A stretch of DNA of 64,000 bases from contig OU744730.1 of NCBI GenBank assembly GCA_916613615.1, positions 32,460,815-32,524,814 on the forward strand, given 5' to 3'. Under the pieces are notes generated by a model that made no database searches, was not told where the DNA came from, and saw nothing but the letters and a program-made list of their open reading frames with translations. Positions 50,720 to 62,629 of the stretch are shown piece after piece. Made by a program: the position numbers and the translations under genes. This DNA is from Steromphala cineraria (lineage: Eukaryota > Mollusca > Gastropoda > Trochida > Trochidae). The first letter of the stretch is position 1. Each line of letters starts with the position of its first letter.

Positions 50720-52120
50720 GGGTTGTTGACCACTGGTCATTTGTCCTTTGAGAGACACTGACCGATGACACTGATCTTATCTACAGGACTTGTCATCCTG
50801 TCATCCTCTCTGGATCTTCTGCAGGATTAGCTGGGATTAGCAGACGGAGAGTTAGATAACAGTTAGTGTACTTGATGCTAGCTTTATGTAATCTGTGGTA
50901 GGGCTGTTTGGGTTGCTAGTTAGTCTGTCAGCTAGACCTTAGAATAAGATAAAAGCTTTAGCAAGTATACAAGAAGATTTGACAGCTAAATCTTAGCAAA
51001 TGAAGAAAACTCTTTGTCATTTTGTTTCAAGTTTTAAATTTATTTACCATTTAATTTTAGAGTCAAAGTAATAGACTTGTTGTTTGTAGTATGAGTGGTT
51101 AATGTGAGAGTCTATGTAGTTAACTAGTTGTTAAGATGGTTAATGAAGGAGGGTCTGATGGTCTTTGTAGGGTACTAGTGGTTAAGGTTGCTTGAGACAG
51201 GAGATGAGCCTAAATTGTGAAGGAAAAAAACATCCACCGCTAACCTTTAGAACTGCGAACATCAAATGGATCTCTGAGAACAAAGTCCCCCAATTTCTAT
51301 ATCAAAAGGGCTTTCCCCCTGGTCATTTCACTCAAGAATCTTCTGTCAGTTGAGAGACAGTGACCGATGACATAGATCTTATCTACAGGACTTGTCATCC
51401 TGTCATCCTCTGAGTATCTTCTGCAGGATTAACTGGGATTAGCAGACGGAGAGTTAGATAACAGTTAGTGTACTTGATGCTAGCTTTATGTAATCTGTGG
51501 TAGGGCTGTTTAGGTTGCTAGTTAGTCTGTCAGCTAGACCTTAGAATAAGATAAAAGCTTAAGCAAGTCTGTAAAAAGACTAGAGAGCTAAAAAAAATTA
51601 AATGAAGAAAAATCTTTGTCATTTTTGTTTCAAATTTTAGATTTATTTACCATTTCGTTTCAGAGTCGAAGGTAATAGACTAGTTGTTTGTAGTTAGAGT
51701 GGTTAATGTGCGAGTCTATGTAGTTAACTAGTTGTTAAGATTGTTAATGAAGGAGGGTCTGATGGTTTTCATAGGGGACAAGGTTGCTTGAGACAGGAGA
51801 TGAGCTTAAATTGTGAAGGAAAGAAAACATCCACCGCTAACCTTTAGAACTGCAAACATCAAATGGATCTCTGAGAACAAAGTCCCCCAATTTCTATATC
51901 AAAAGGGCTTTCCCGCTTGGTCATTTCACCCAGGAATCTTCTGTCAGTTTTCCAATTGGCTGCTGACCACTGGCTATTTGTCCCTTGAGAGACAGTGACC
52001 GATGACATAGATCTTATCTACAGGAATTGTCATCCTGTCATCCTCTAAGGATCTTCTGCAGGATTAACTGGGATTAGCAGACGCAGAGTTAGATAACAGT
52101 TAGGGTAGTAGCCACAAGCT
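50720..52120 (+). repeat. Segment of about 0.6 kb in three tandem copies
   Basis: GACCGATGACA starts each copy at 50759, 51362 and 51997 (steps near 602 and 635). Each continues CTTATCTACAGGA, GTCATCCTGTCATCCTCT, TCTTCTGCAGGATTA and GATTAGCAGACG. Copies 1 and 2 run their full length. Copy 3 breaks near 52115, about 75 bp before the SINE at 52192. No coding frame is conserved among copies. Confidence 0.9.
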
Positions 52121-52191
52121 TTATGTAATCTGTGGAAGATTCTATTGCGTAGACCACTAGTGGTTATGGGTCTATCTTGTCAACATTGACC

Positions 52192-52360
52192 GGTGAAGTA
52201 GCTCAATTGGTAGAGCGTCTGCTCTTTTTCCAGGAGATCGGGGTTCCATTCCGCACCATACCTAAAGACGTTCAAAGATGGGAGATGTTTCTTTCTTGTT
52301 TGTCGCTCAGCATCATAAGGCTCTTGAACTGGCACTGCACCCAGGCTGCTGAGTGCCATT
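52192..52360 (+). mobile_element. tRNA-derived SINE, copy on + strand
   Basis: The head is tRNA-like: box A TAGCTCAATTGGTAGAGCG (52199-52217) and a box B-like GGGGTTCCATTCC (52240-52252), ending CGCACC. The body (AAAGACGTTCAAAGATGGGAG, then CTTGAACTGGCACTGC and CTGCTGAGTGCC) matches the SINE at 9347-9525. Pol III head plus conserved body makes it a SINE rather than a tRNA gene; the anticodon arm is not well formed. Confidence 0.8.
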
Positions 52361-54356
52361 TCCACAAAAAGAAATTTAATTTTACTTTGTTAAGAGGACA
52401 ATACAAAATTATTTATATTAATATTTTTTATTCAATTATTATCATTGATGAATTAAACAAACAGCAACTACAAAGCTTTTGAAGAGTTCCAAACATCATA
52501 TAGACCAATCAACAAAATAATTCTGTATTTTCTAGATAATCAAGATGTGTCATTGGTAACTCTAGAGTGGGTGCTTCAAGTCTTCAGATGACCACTGGCT
52601 TTCAGTGTCCATTAATTGAAAGTGACCAGTGCCTCTGATGGTGTCTAGTTACATCCACATCAAATGTACCAATGATCTGAAAGAGACTGCCACACTTTAA
52701 ACCCCTAAGCTAAGATAACGTTTAGCATTAGCAACAGTTTACAAATGAGCTGCCAAAATGATCCAAAAGACTCATTTGAGACAAATTTGCACCCTATGAA
52801 CCCTGGAGCTAAGTCACTGTTGGTCGATAACTAGGTGTTACTGACCCTTTGGATAAGTCCTTTGTCTGTCTTTTGATGTAAAACTTTGCCTGAAGCATAA
52901 TGACACCAAAATGTCCGTAGGTGCCAGACTTGCCATTAATGTCAGGAATAAGTCCTGAATTTATCTCCAGGAACCATTTCAAGAGCTTAGGAACAACAAG
53001 CGCCAAAGGTGTTGACAGTTTGTTGTTGGAAGAATCTCCTCAAAGACTTTGGATATTGATGTTTCTGGTGTAAATGTGGAATTAGGTCAATCATTTCATG
53101 TCGAATGGCTTACATTGTTAAACCAAAAAATTAAAGACTGTTGCATTTGATGAAGAGAATGGAGAAAACTTTTCTCTGATTATAGAAAGTTGTAGCTGGT
53201 AACCAATCCAGCTTTTAGCTACACACAAAGTTGCTGAACTTGAAAAACTCATTGATAATGTTAATTACCAGGTATGTACATGAAAGTATCCTACCAATCA
53301 TCATTGTTGTTCAACATAATATCAATTGCTTCTTTAACGTTGTCAAAGACACAAACACATGCTAATCTGAAAAAGAGGCTTCACATAAAACTGACACCGT
53401 CTTGACAGCCATAATACTGTAAAGCCTTTCAGCTATAAAAACCTTCAGGATATTCAATTTCCTCAGAGATGAGACATGCCAAACAATGTTCTTCATAGTT
53501 TCCCGTTTAGATTTCCTTTGATGACCAATCAGAGTCTTTAAGACATGAGCCAATGAGGCCATAGTTTACAATTTGCAGATCATCTAAATTCACTGATTCT
53601 TGTGCCTTAGGCCGATCGAATGTAATAACGGCTAGTTTACGATTTCATGCAGATTATCATAAAGGACTGATTATTTGACCAATCAGGTTTTGTTTGCCGA
53701 AGCCTTTGATAATGTCCGAGTTCATGTAGAGTTCTTATTCAAACAGCAATAATCACTTTTTGCCTCTGGTCATCATAAACTGGACAAATGACCAGTGGCC
53801 TTGCTAAGCCGTGTAAGTGTTGATCAGACTAGTGGTCACAGAGATGACCGTTAAATGGATGCTGATCAGACTAGTGGTCACCGAGATGACCGTTAGGCGA
53901 ACGCTGGTCAAGAATTGGTTGTTTTGCTATAATCTAGAAATGGTTTTATGAATGGTTTTGTGAGGACTGTGATCAATTTTCTTCACAATGGATAATTAAC
54001 CTTTGCATACAAGAACAGGGAAGAACTGCCATGAAAACACTTTCAGGGAAGGAAGTTTGTCATCTTTGCTAAAATAGGAGTGACAAAAATTTCTTTGATT
54101 TCAGAATTTTGTATCATTAGACCAATTGATCCCTTACACACATGCTCACTGCAACACCAAATTACATTTGTTTTGCAAGCTTTTTCAAAATATGACAAGT
54201 AAATGATTGAAATATATTCCTCAGGCCTATGAGTTGAGATAGGCTTTTGGCAATGATTTTGTTAAGCATCCAGCAGGCATTCAAAATTTTTACTACCAGA
54301 ACTGCTGTTCCCAATGCTGAAAGTTTGTAGCAAATATTGTTACTTTACCGGAATTA
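52361..54356. other. Intronic, non-coding
   Basis: Nothing supportable except the 42-bp pair at 53821. Confidence 0.5.
53821..53905. repeat. 42-bp tandem pair
   Basis: TGATCAGACTAGTGGTCAC, then GAGATGACCGTTA, occurs at 53821 and 53863, followed by a third partial (GCTGGTCA). Confidence 0.85.
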
Positions 54357-54613
54357 CAGTCCAAGTAAACCTAGCCTCAATAATACTCGCTGCACTCCTT
54401 ATATTGAGTCTAGCAAGATACAGTAAGAGGCCAACCTTTAGACGCTATATGACCCTCCAACGTTATACGTGCGAAGGCAGACAATTGCCGCTTGGTAAGC
54501 CAATCCCTGATTGGTCAATTCAAAAGTCCGCTGACACCAGCCGTTACTACATTTCGCAAGACTCAATATCGGGAATGTAGCAAGTATTATTGAGGCTAGA
54601 TTTACTTAGACTG
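54357..54613. mobile_element. 257-bp MITE with inverted repeats of about 70 bp
   Basis: The left arm (from CAGTCCAAGTAAACCTAG) and the reverse complement of the right arm (CAGTCTAAGTAAATCTAG) align over about 70 nt with roughly ten differences, including the shared CCTCAATAATAC and ATATTGAGTCT. The flanks (GGAATTA before, AGGGGATT after) show no clear target duplication. The 88-codon open frame across it is a by-product of the repeat. Confidence 0.82.
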
Positions 54614-55794
54614 AGGGGATTAAAGTTTGTCCCTGATCATTTTAGCTGAATATGGCACCAAATTGCATTTATATTGCAAAAGTTTGATCCCTTTTGCAAG
54701 TTGGTGAAGAACTATTTGTTACAAAAACCTAATAAGCTGCAGAGCCCATGGCACTTTTTTGTATAACCTTATTAATACCTAGCTCCCTTTTCCACTGTTG
54801 GAAAGTCCTTTGTGCAGTTTGTGTTCTATAAGTTTACAACTCACTTAAAGCGGAAGGGGTTCTATGTAAATACTGCATTTCTTCCAAATTTGTACAAGAC
54901 AAACAAAAACTGACAAGCACACTGATGAAAAAAAATTAAGTAGGAAGCTTGAATCTGAAAATAGATTTAAAATATTTCATCCTCTAAACACCTTAGCACT
55001 TGTCTGTCCATTATCAACCTTTGAGGATTTGAGGGATCAAATTTGTAAAATGTGTTTAAAGGAAATGGTTTTCTTGTTCATGTTAAGTGTATTGAGTAAA
55101 CTAATGTTTTTAATACCGATACACCTTATCCGAGCATCAAATATAACATTAAATTGTTTTTTAATTGTAATTTCTTTATCCTTTGCTTTCGAAGTCATGT
55201 CATTTATAGTAAAAAAAATTCGAATTTCGTTTTGGATATGTCATCTATGATTTTTTTGTAAGTAATATTATTTATCAAAATATTATCTATGTAATTTTCT
55301 CAGGGATTATTTTCATGTCCGTTTTAGGATATTGTGTCTAAATAGCTTCAATTGTTCTTTTTCTCAAAATCAATGATCACTAAATGATTTAAACAAACAC
55401 ATTCAGTATAAATTTCTATCACTTAGAAAAAAATTATATTGAACATGTGAATTGAAACTAATGGTAAAATGGTAACTAGTTGTACCCCAAGCCTTATATA
55501 TAGCCTTGCTTACAATCACTGCAGTGTTATTAAACTCCCAACACCTCTTGTTGTGTAATCAGTGCATTGAGCAACTTTTGATAATTTATCGCGAGAAAAT
55601 TGTTTCTACTTGTTTATCAACAACACCCTCCATTTATACGCCCAGAGTTTTTGGGGGTTGCCTTAGTTGGTAACCTTTCCTTAAATATATTGTTTGTTAA
55701 AGTTAATCTGTAATGCTTAACAGGGATTTGATTTTTTCCTAAAAATCTTGTTCAACCCTTTGGTGTGAACAAAGGCTTATTTTCCATATGAGGC

Positions 55795-56025
55795 GAGTCG
55801 TAATAGACCTTTTGTTATGCTTTGTGCAAAAAGGTATGTTTTTATGTCTTTTTGTCCATTTTTATCGCAAAAATGTGAAATTGTAATTTGAGATATTTGT
55901 TTCAAGTTGTAATGGACCTTTGTTATACTTTGTGAAAAGGTATGTATGTGTATACGTTTTTATATCTTTTTGTCCATTTTAATATGAACAATGTGCAATT
56001 TGGGATGTTTGTTTCAAGTTATTTG
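55795..56025. repeat. Tandem duplication, about 108-bp unit
   Basis: TTTGTTAT(G/A)CTTTGTG occurs at 55811 and 55919. Both units continue with AAAGGTATGT, CTTTTTGTCCATTTT and TTTGTTTCAAGTT. Confidence 0.85.
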
Positions 56026-56539
56026 ACTCACCTTGGTTTTATCATGATTCTCATTTAATTCTTCTTTTAGATTTGTTTAAAGGATGATTTCTCTAAATTA
56101 TGAGGGAAGCAATTTTTAGGGCACCAACTAATATCTCAATTTCACAAGATAACAGCTCACAATTCATTGAGAGTTATATTTTGTTTGAATAGATTTCACA
56201 AAGAATAGTGAAAATTCATTCAAAGAGTAATAAATAAAACAATGAGAAATTAAGCCATTCATAGGGCTAAGAAGTAAGTACTCAGGGAAAGCCTTATGCA
56301 GCATACCAAAGCATTGTTTATCAGTTTAAAGATATTTTATGAAAGTTGAAGATATTTTTGTTCACAAAGTTGAAAATTTATTTAAATCATAGTTTATCAT
56401 TTCACATAATCGATTCCCCATGAGCTGATAATATTAAAGGTCCCTGTAGCATGTTACATTAGGAAAAGAATGAGTTCTTTAAAAATGTACAACGTAAGTA
56501 AACTTTTTGCAAGACAATCTCTTGTAATCAATTTAGGGA

Positions 56540-56780
56540 TCCATTGCTTCGAATCAAGAGGTCCGTGGTTTTGAATCCCGGCACGGGGCTAGGCAACTTT
56601 GTCTGCAGTAGAGAACTGTTCTACACACAGTAAGGTTTGGGTGCAATGCTACACTGAATGTCAGTGCAGTGCTACCCATGGTTGCTAGTTCCAGCTATTG
56701 CTTGCAGGTTTGATCACAATACTTAGCCACAATAGTGTTGCGGGCTTTCTCCCTGCAATAATACTAGAGACAGTGATAGA
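56540..56780 (+). mobile_element. SINE-like repeat, second copy of the 57965 family
   Basis: A box B-like GGTTTTGAATCCCGGC follows TCGAATCAAGAGGTCCG. The body has GGTTGCTAGTTCCAGC, CTTGCAGG, AGCCACAATAGTGTTGC and CTTTCTCCCTGC, homologous to the unit 1.4 kb downstream. The 5' third is degraded. Confidence 0.55.
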
Positions 56781-57964
56781 AGTGAATTACTCTTAAAAGT
56801 GACAATAAGCTCAATATCACCTCGCTTCACCTTTTTATGCACTCAAGCTACATCAAGTCAAAAACTCAAATGATAAAAAGGTGTTAACACTCAAATTGCC
56901 TCATGCAGTTTGGGCTTGTCATGTGACTCCTTATTCCATAGATAATTTGGTTGAATAATAAGATTTTGTACATGCTGAATAAAATATGTTTTGAATATTA
57001 TTGTATAAATTTGCGAAAATATTAAATAATTTTTTTAAAATGTGCCAAAGCACCTTTAAGAGATTTAAAACAAGTCTAACTGCAGCTATCGTGTCTATCA
57101 GATTGACATATTGGGCAAAGTTCCAACATGCATAAGATGAATAGAGAGAGCCTTGACTTAAAACCACAAACATTGAAATATAATCTTTCGTTTGCAAGAA
57201 ATAAACCCATTCATCAGCTAAACAAAATAAACAAAATGTTCTGAGTAACCTTTTTAATTCAGATGAATAACCTCGCTGTTTCTTTTGAATTAAGAGCTTA
57301 AAGAGTTCAGGTTTGCATGTAGATAAAATATACACTTGAAAGCTTTATGAGTATTTAGTGCATGTTTTGTAAGTATACAAGCGTGTTTAGAAATATAAAG
57401 ATGATTTGATTATATACTATGTTGCCTTTGCAAATCAATGGAATTTACTATTTTTATAGTTTTCATATGCACAGCTGTAAATTCAATTCACACAATTGAC
57501 AGTTTATTAAATCAATTTTGTCAGAATTCTTTTTAAATTTTTTCTCATGCTGAAAGAATAGCTTTGAATTTGAATATGTTTATCAATTTTATCGTTTTAT
57601 TTTGAAATGTGGCTGTATGCTTCATGAGGTTATCAGAAAAGCTAATTTACATTAAATAAGTTAGCTTTTAGAGATCAGATCGTTGCGGAGATTGTTACAC
57701 ACATGTTAATGTATTATACAACCTCAAATCTTCGATGATTTTTTTAATCTCAAATACAAAAGTTTTTAGCATTAATGATTACACATGCACATTTGATATA
57801 TGATTAAAAGTTATCTTTATCAATCATTGTGAAAATTAAGTATAGATCTGCGCTATGATCATGCTGTTGGTATGGATTAAGTGCAATAACAATGGACTAA
57901 TTATTATTATCAAATATCACTAAAGCGTAAAAAATTATGATGGTTAATGCATATTGCCATCTTG

Positions 57965-58200
57965 TACAAAGGCGATAGTGTAGTGGTTAGCATATTTGGT
58001 TATTTGGAATCCAGATGTTGATTTTGTGATATTTGTTACCTAAAGTAAGGATGGGTGACTAAACTACATTGATTTTCAGTGGAGTATTTCATGGTTTTCT
58101 AGTTCCAGTCAAAGCTTACAGGTTTTACTGCAATTCATAGTCACAATGGTTGCAGTCTTTCCCCCTGTTACCAAAATATGTGAAATATTCATGAAAATGA
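57965..58200 (+). mobile_element. tRNA-derived SINE of a second family
   Basis: Box A-like GCGATAGTGTAGTGGTTAGC is followed by a degenerate box B. The body contains GGTTTTCTAGTTCCAGTC, CTTACAGG, AGTCACAATGGTTGCAG and CTTTCCCCCTG, which parallels the body at 56540-56780. Confidence 0.6.
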
Positions 58201-59048
58201 CAAGCCCTATCACCCATTGTAATTAATACCTCACCACATGTCACAATAACCTTTATATATTATCACTTTCATCTACTGATTGAAATATACATGAAATATG
58301 CACTTGTCAAACTTGTTTTGGCATGTTGATAACGCAATAGACGAAATACATAATAAACACTTAACACATGTGCTGGTGTAGTCTTATAGACAGGTTTTCT
58401 TTATGGGCCTATTTTTGTGAGAAAGTGGGTTGATTTACTTGAAAGACTTGTCGCAATAGATAAAAATGTAGACAATATATACCCTTTGATGTTGAAAATA
58501 TGAGATAATATCATGACATTATTTTTCTATGACATATATTATTGACAAAAGAATATTTTGATTTTATCATTAAAATTTCATTAGGTGTTACATGAAGTAA
58601 AAAGAATATTGAAATTAACTTCAATATTTTAATTTTCCTCTAACTTATTTTGTCCAGTATCTGTGTTCATATATAAGATTTTAAAACATTCCTTTTTCAA
58701 CATGCATACATGTACGGTTTAACACAATTCTGCAGCTTGTGTTGGAAAATAGGCGCTAAATAAATTAATTCAGAGACTGTGACCAGTCTAATTTGAAAAT
58801 GATGATTTGGGGCCTTATACAGTCTAGTTCAGGACAATGTGACCTGTTGTTTTGAACAGCTGTTGTTTGTTGTTTCACCCTCCCACAAGTCTGTCAAAGC
58901 TGGATCAAAGATGTAAAGTTGATAGCTCTCTGTAAATATTACTTAACAGTTGCGACCAGCTGTCTTGACATATTGAACTGGAATATACGTCTTAAATGTC
59001 AAGACTAACTTTGAACAGTCAGCAAATAAATGTAGAGAATGATATTAA

Positions 59049-59440
59049 AGGGACGGTAGCCCTTTATTGGAAATTTATTTCTTCTTAATTAATTATTTTT
59101 TGGCCTAATGTTTTATCATATCATATCATATTTGTATTGTCATCAGGCCAAGAAAAAATCATTGAGTATTTAGGCAAGGTAAATTAGTGAATGTGCTCTT
59201 CTTTATGGTCAATTTACAAGAATCATAAACTGTTTCTAAAGGAACCATATGAAAGTTGCAACTTGCTATATATATATATTTCATGACTACAGATCTAGAG
59301 AGGTAAAATGTCTATATTTTTGAAGTTTTTACTTCTACTTATGTTAAGCTGCTCTAATTTTTTTTAGTATTTTTGGAATCATATGTCTTTATGCCCATAT
59401 GAATGAAGACAATGTTGATTGTAAGAGTTTGTTATTCCCT
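59049..59440. mobile_element. Probable related TTAA-flanked MITE in intron 2
   Basis: TTAA (59045-59048) precedes AGGGACGGTAGCCC, and TCCCT precedes TTAA (59441-59444). The left end resembles that of the 31350 element (AGGGGCAGTAGCAC). The right end matches over only about 6 bp, so this may be a diverged or truncated member. It ends about 220 bp before exon C. Confidence 0.5.
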
Positions 59441-59661
59441 TTAATCCCTTATTAACTGATAAAGGAGTAAGCATTCTCCAAACCTGTACTTTCACTAAAA
59501 AAAAATTGTTATCTATAAATTCCCTCATTGCATTATTCAGAATCTTTGATATTTCATATTCATTTTGTTTTGTTTTATAACTGATATCTTCAAAGTTGTT
59601 GATAATTATTTTATATATATTTATTGTATATCATTATTCCATTTTGATAATTGTATTACAG

Positions 59662-59785
59662 GAAGTCGAGACGTTGATGGTCGAGCCACTGTTTTCATCT
59701 TCACCGGTTCCATGATCTGGCATAATAGACAAGTACGGAGTTGTGAGCTGGCTCGACTTCTAATGTATTACTACACAGTGCCTAG
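59662..59785 (+). CDS. PLEKHG4: Coding exon C, first half of the CRAL-TRIO/SEC14-like domain
   Basis: The acceptor is TTGTATTACAG and the donor AG|GTGAGC; the exon enters in phase 1 and leaves in phase 2. Joined to exon B it reads ILPG-SRDVDGRATVF, then IWHNRQVRSCELARLLMYY. The pattern LPG-x-RD-x-x-GR followed by a beta strand and an amphipathic helix is the entry to the SEC14-like domain of Dbl-family Rho GEFs. The puratrophin-1 (PLEKHG4) group matches better than Trio/kalirin, where the loop is GGRDKRGG. Such domains bind lipid or regulate GEF targeting in the family; the function here is inferred. The clean junction across a 21.4-kb intron supports the gene model. Confidence 0.88.
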
Positions 59786-60114
59786 GTGAGCAAATATTCA
59801 TTATCAAATTTCTTCTATGTACATAAAAAAAGAATTTTATTATCAAAATATTGCAAGAAGTAGGTCTTTATGATTTTTTGCTGTCTTATGACCCATCCTT
59901 TTCAATTTCTGTTTGTGATCAACTAGTGAGTATTTTATGAATGCTTCAGTCAATAATTTATTTTTGTTTCATTTTGAATTGTGTTTTGAAAGATACATGT
60001 CTAATACTAAAGGATGATGTATCAATTGAAATTTCTATTTTTCCTGTTGGTGCTATATATTTTCTCATGTAATTTTTGTAATACTCAATGAAAATTGGTC
60101 AAGGTCATGAAAAA

Positions 60115-60215
60115 GCCCAATTTGCTGAGGCCTGTAGAAGGCGGAACAGGGGAAGGCAAAACCCCAAGTTTCGGGGCTGCTCTGCTTATGCAGTGTCTCG
60201 CAAATGCTAATCTAG
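60115..60215 (+). repeat. Interspersed repeat, same family as 12955-13050
   Basis: TGTAGAAGGCGGAACAGGGG, GGCAAAACCCC, TTCGGGGCTGCTCTGC and GCAGTGTCTCGCAAATGCTAA match the leader and beginning of the 13-kb repeat. It lies in the intron between exons C and D. Confidence 0.75.
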
Positions 60216-60503
60216 TTAAGTGTAGGAGTGAGGAATTATATTTTCTTAAATATATTTGTGTTATTTTGTGATATTTTCGTGTTAGCACCTACGAACTACA
60301 GCAGGGAGAAGTTTAAATCATTGTTATTTCTAAATTGTGAGTGGATTTATGTACCTTAACCGCTACTTTTGACAACAACACATTATCTTGCAATTGGTAG
60401 AATATATTTTGGTTTTGAAAATCTTTTGTTTGTCTCAAAAATGTTTTTCTACTCTTTAAAATTTTAGATATATTCATTAAGACATGTTTTTACAATGAAA
60501 CAG

Positions 60504-60603
60504 GGCAGAAGCAGTGAAGAATGGTTTTACTCTGACTGCTGACATCCGTGGTTCAACCTCGTCCATAATCAACACACTTCTAGAATCTTTGTATATATTT
60601 CAG
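60504..60603 (+). CDS. PLEKHG4: Coding exon D, central strand and helix of the CRAL-TRIO domain
   Basis: The acceptor is AATGAAACAG and the donor CAG|GTGAGT; the exon enters in phase 2 and leaves in phase 0. It encodes R-AEAVKNGFTLTADIRGS, then TSSIINTLLESLYIFQ. GFTLTADIRGS occupies the place of the core beta strand that reads GFTVIVDMRGS in Trio/kalirin relatives, and the following helix packs against the lipid-pocket floor in SEC14 folds. The codon split AG|G restores Arg at the join with exon C. The intron before it is 718 bp and the one after 511 bp. Confidence 0.9.
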
Positions 60604-61114
60604 GTGAGTTCATGTTTACTGTCTGAAATAATCTTCCAATTCATATTTATTAAAGTTTTACTCCAAAGCTATTAAAGCTTCATGCAAAGAACCACAGTTC
60701 CTCAAATAAAACAAATAGCTATGTCTTACCGATTTTCCTTATCATATGTTGTCAATTTCTTAAAGACTTTTCAGGCCCAACAATTAGAATTTGACCTAAT
60801 AGTCATAATAAAATGAACCAAAACATTTATACTGGTCAAAATTGAATCATTGTCAGCACATTGATTTTGACTTAGTTCTAGTAGATTTTCTCGAATAATA
60901 ATAAGAGCACAGTTGACAGAAATTTTGAAATATCAAATGTCAACCACAAATTATTTTAAAACAATCTAACCTGAAAAACATCTAAGCTCACCTACCCATC
61001 CAGCTAAAAGAAGTTGAAAACAAATGGCCAAATCTAATTTTCCCAGGCATTTGACAAATTTCTTACTGAATATATCAGCCTGCTTCATTATAAGTGATGT
61101 CATTCTTTTCCCAG

Positions 61115-61219
61115 GACAACATTCCAGACGGTCTTTCAATGGTGCATCTTCTAGCTGACAGAAATACCCAGTCTTTCGTCTTCAAGTCTCCAGTCTATGA
61201 CACTCAGGCTGGTTTAAAG
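61115..61219 (+). CDS. PLEKHG4: Coding exon E, CRAL-TRIO domain continued
   Basis: A 105-nt phase 0-0 exon between CTTTTCCCAG and AAG|GTAAAA. It encodes 35 residues beginning DNIPDGLSMVHLLADRN and ending SPVYDTQAGLK. A beta strand (LSMVHLLAD) followed by a polar turn and FVFKSP matches the position where relatives carry the ligand-side strand and the gating region of the SEC14 fold. No stop codons or frame breaks were seen. The following intron is 650 bp. Confidence 0.88.
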
Positions 61220-61869
61220 GTAAAAATTCTTCTCTTATTTGTATTTAATGTAAATGAAGCACTCATAAAATGATAGTGTCACCAAATGCCTATCAATGAT
61301 GTTTTCAGTTACCCTTGGCCAAATGTTCAAATGCTCTTCAAATCTAGAACTTTTCACAAGGAAAATCTGTACTGCAATTTCAAATCCTTGATCTGACCGA
61401 GCTTTGTCAATTGGACTTGCAAACCTTAAAAACATTTACACCAGCATATGTTGGTCATGTGTTGAAGATATTGGCTTGCAATTCAAGCTTTTAGCTCAGC
61501 TGACAAAGTGGTAAGGTTTACTTTGAAATTTCTGATTTAAGTCACTAAGAATAATCCAAAAGGATATTTGAAAAACTGTGATAAGCCATGTTTTCCTGTA
61601 TTTATAGTTAGATGACGGTTTCATAAGACAGCTCAAGGATTGATGATACAAGTTGAGATTTTCCTGATGAATGTCACATTGGATGATATAGTGTATAGTG
61701 TCGGAACATATGACAGAGGAAACGTAACCATAACAAAGGATGTATCTATGATAGGTTTATTTGAAGGCGATTGTTTTGGATGAAATTTAATGAAATAAAT
61801 GAAAAGATAAAAAATTCTTTCACACTCTTATAATATATTGATAATGATTGTTATTTGATTCTTCCACAG

Positions 61870-61986
61870 CTTGATCTGTTGATGTCTCAAGATTTGATAC
61901 ATCGCTTCATCTCGCCAAACCAACTTCCTGTAGCGCTTGACGGCCATTACGGCTACACACATGAAGAATGGGTCAGGTTTAGAATG
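61870..61986 (+). CDS. PLEKHG4: Coding exon F, C-terminal part of the CRAL-TRIO domain
   Basis: A 117-nt phase 0-0 exon between ATTCTTCCACAG and ATG|GTAAGA. It encodes LDLLMSQDLIHRFISPNQL, then PVALDGHYGYTHEEWVRFRM. The order (helix, I/F-x-P-x-QLP, then a DG-x-x-x-Y-x-HEEWV motif) is diagnostic for the end of the SEC14-like domain of Trio, kalirin, Dbs and puratrophin-type GEFs, where it reads QLTPEFDG with NHEEW. This is the strongest single family signature in the window. Confidence 0.92.
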
Positions 61987-62629
61987 GTAAGACTTGTGAT
62001 CATTTGTTTACAACTAGCTAAGCCTATATAGAAGATCAAAAGATAATCATAAAGTTGGTTTAATTATACTTTTATCCTTTATTTTAATCATGAATTTTGA
62101 AATGATTCATGTTATTTCAAGTTAGTAGGGTCCCTTGATAGTTTGGATGTATACTTACGATATGAAACACTCGGATTTCTGTTCGAAACTTTTCGGATCA
62201 TTTCTACAGGAACAGAAAAACAACAAACTAAAATTGTAACAAAAAATTGCCCTTGAAAAAAAGAATGATTTCACCACTAAATGACTTCTAGAGGTATTGT
62301 TATATAAATCCAAATAATAAATTTCAAATGACAGCCTGCCTCAACCCCCCTTCCTCTCGTTAATGCTACCTTGTAGACATTGTCTGAGTTAAATTTGTAT
62401 ACTTTTTATCCCACTGGTATTTAATATATCATCACCCTGTCCGTATGTAATCATTTTGTTTCTGAAGCAAAAGTGAAACACTATTATACCTAGATTATTG
62501 AAAGTTGGTATGTTATATGATGTTCGAGATTATCTTGTCCAAGTGATGTATAAGTGTTTCATTTTGTCTGATCATTTTCTTTCTTGATAAAAAAGTCTCT
62601 TAACATCTCACCCTGATTTCCAGAAATAG

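Larger units (their letters stand above)
54614..59048. other. Intronic, non-coding apart from listed repeats
   Basis: A 134-codon minus-strand frame (56931-57335) rich in Leu, Tyr and Lys has no recognisable domain or start context; treated as chance. SINE-like units and the 55.8-kb duplication are listed separately. Confidence 0.5.
38299..59661 (+). other. Intron 2 (between exons B and C), 21.4 kb
   Basis: Donor GTAGGT and acceptor TTGTATTACAG, joined across a split glycine codon. The intron is a repeat landing site: the nested 42348-46605 element pair, 5S-like repeats, the 50.7-52.1 kb triplication, four tRNA-derived SINE-like units and two MITEs. No exon-like open frame was recognised; open frames of 60 to 134 codons in it have no family features and are expected by chance. 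Confidence 0.8.

Noticed and set aside
52192..52258. A functional tRNA gene
   Set aside because: The anticodon stem and the acceptor stem do not pair properly, and a conserved SINE body follows directly.
54314..54580. 88-codon plus-strand frame
   Set aside because: It overlaps the 257-bp inverted-repeat MITE and its content follows the repeat arms.
56439..57056. TTAA-AGGTCCCTGTAGC ... GCACCT-TTAA as a third TTAA element
   Set aside because: The ends match over only about 8 bp and the span includes a SINE. Not enough to call.
56931..57335. 134-codon open frame on the minus strand
   Set aside because: Leu/Tyr/Lys-rich without domain, signal or splice evidence. It is antisense within a large intron and interpreted as chance.
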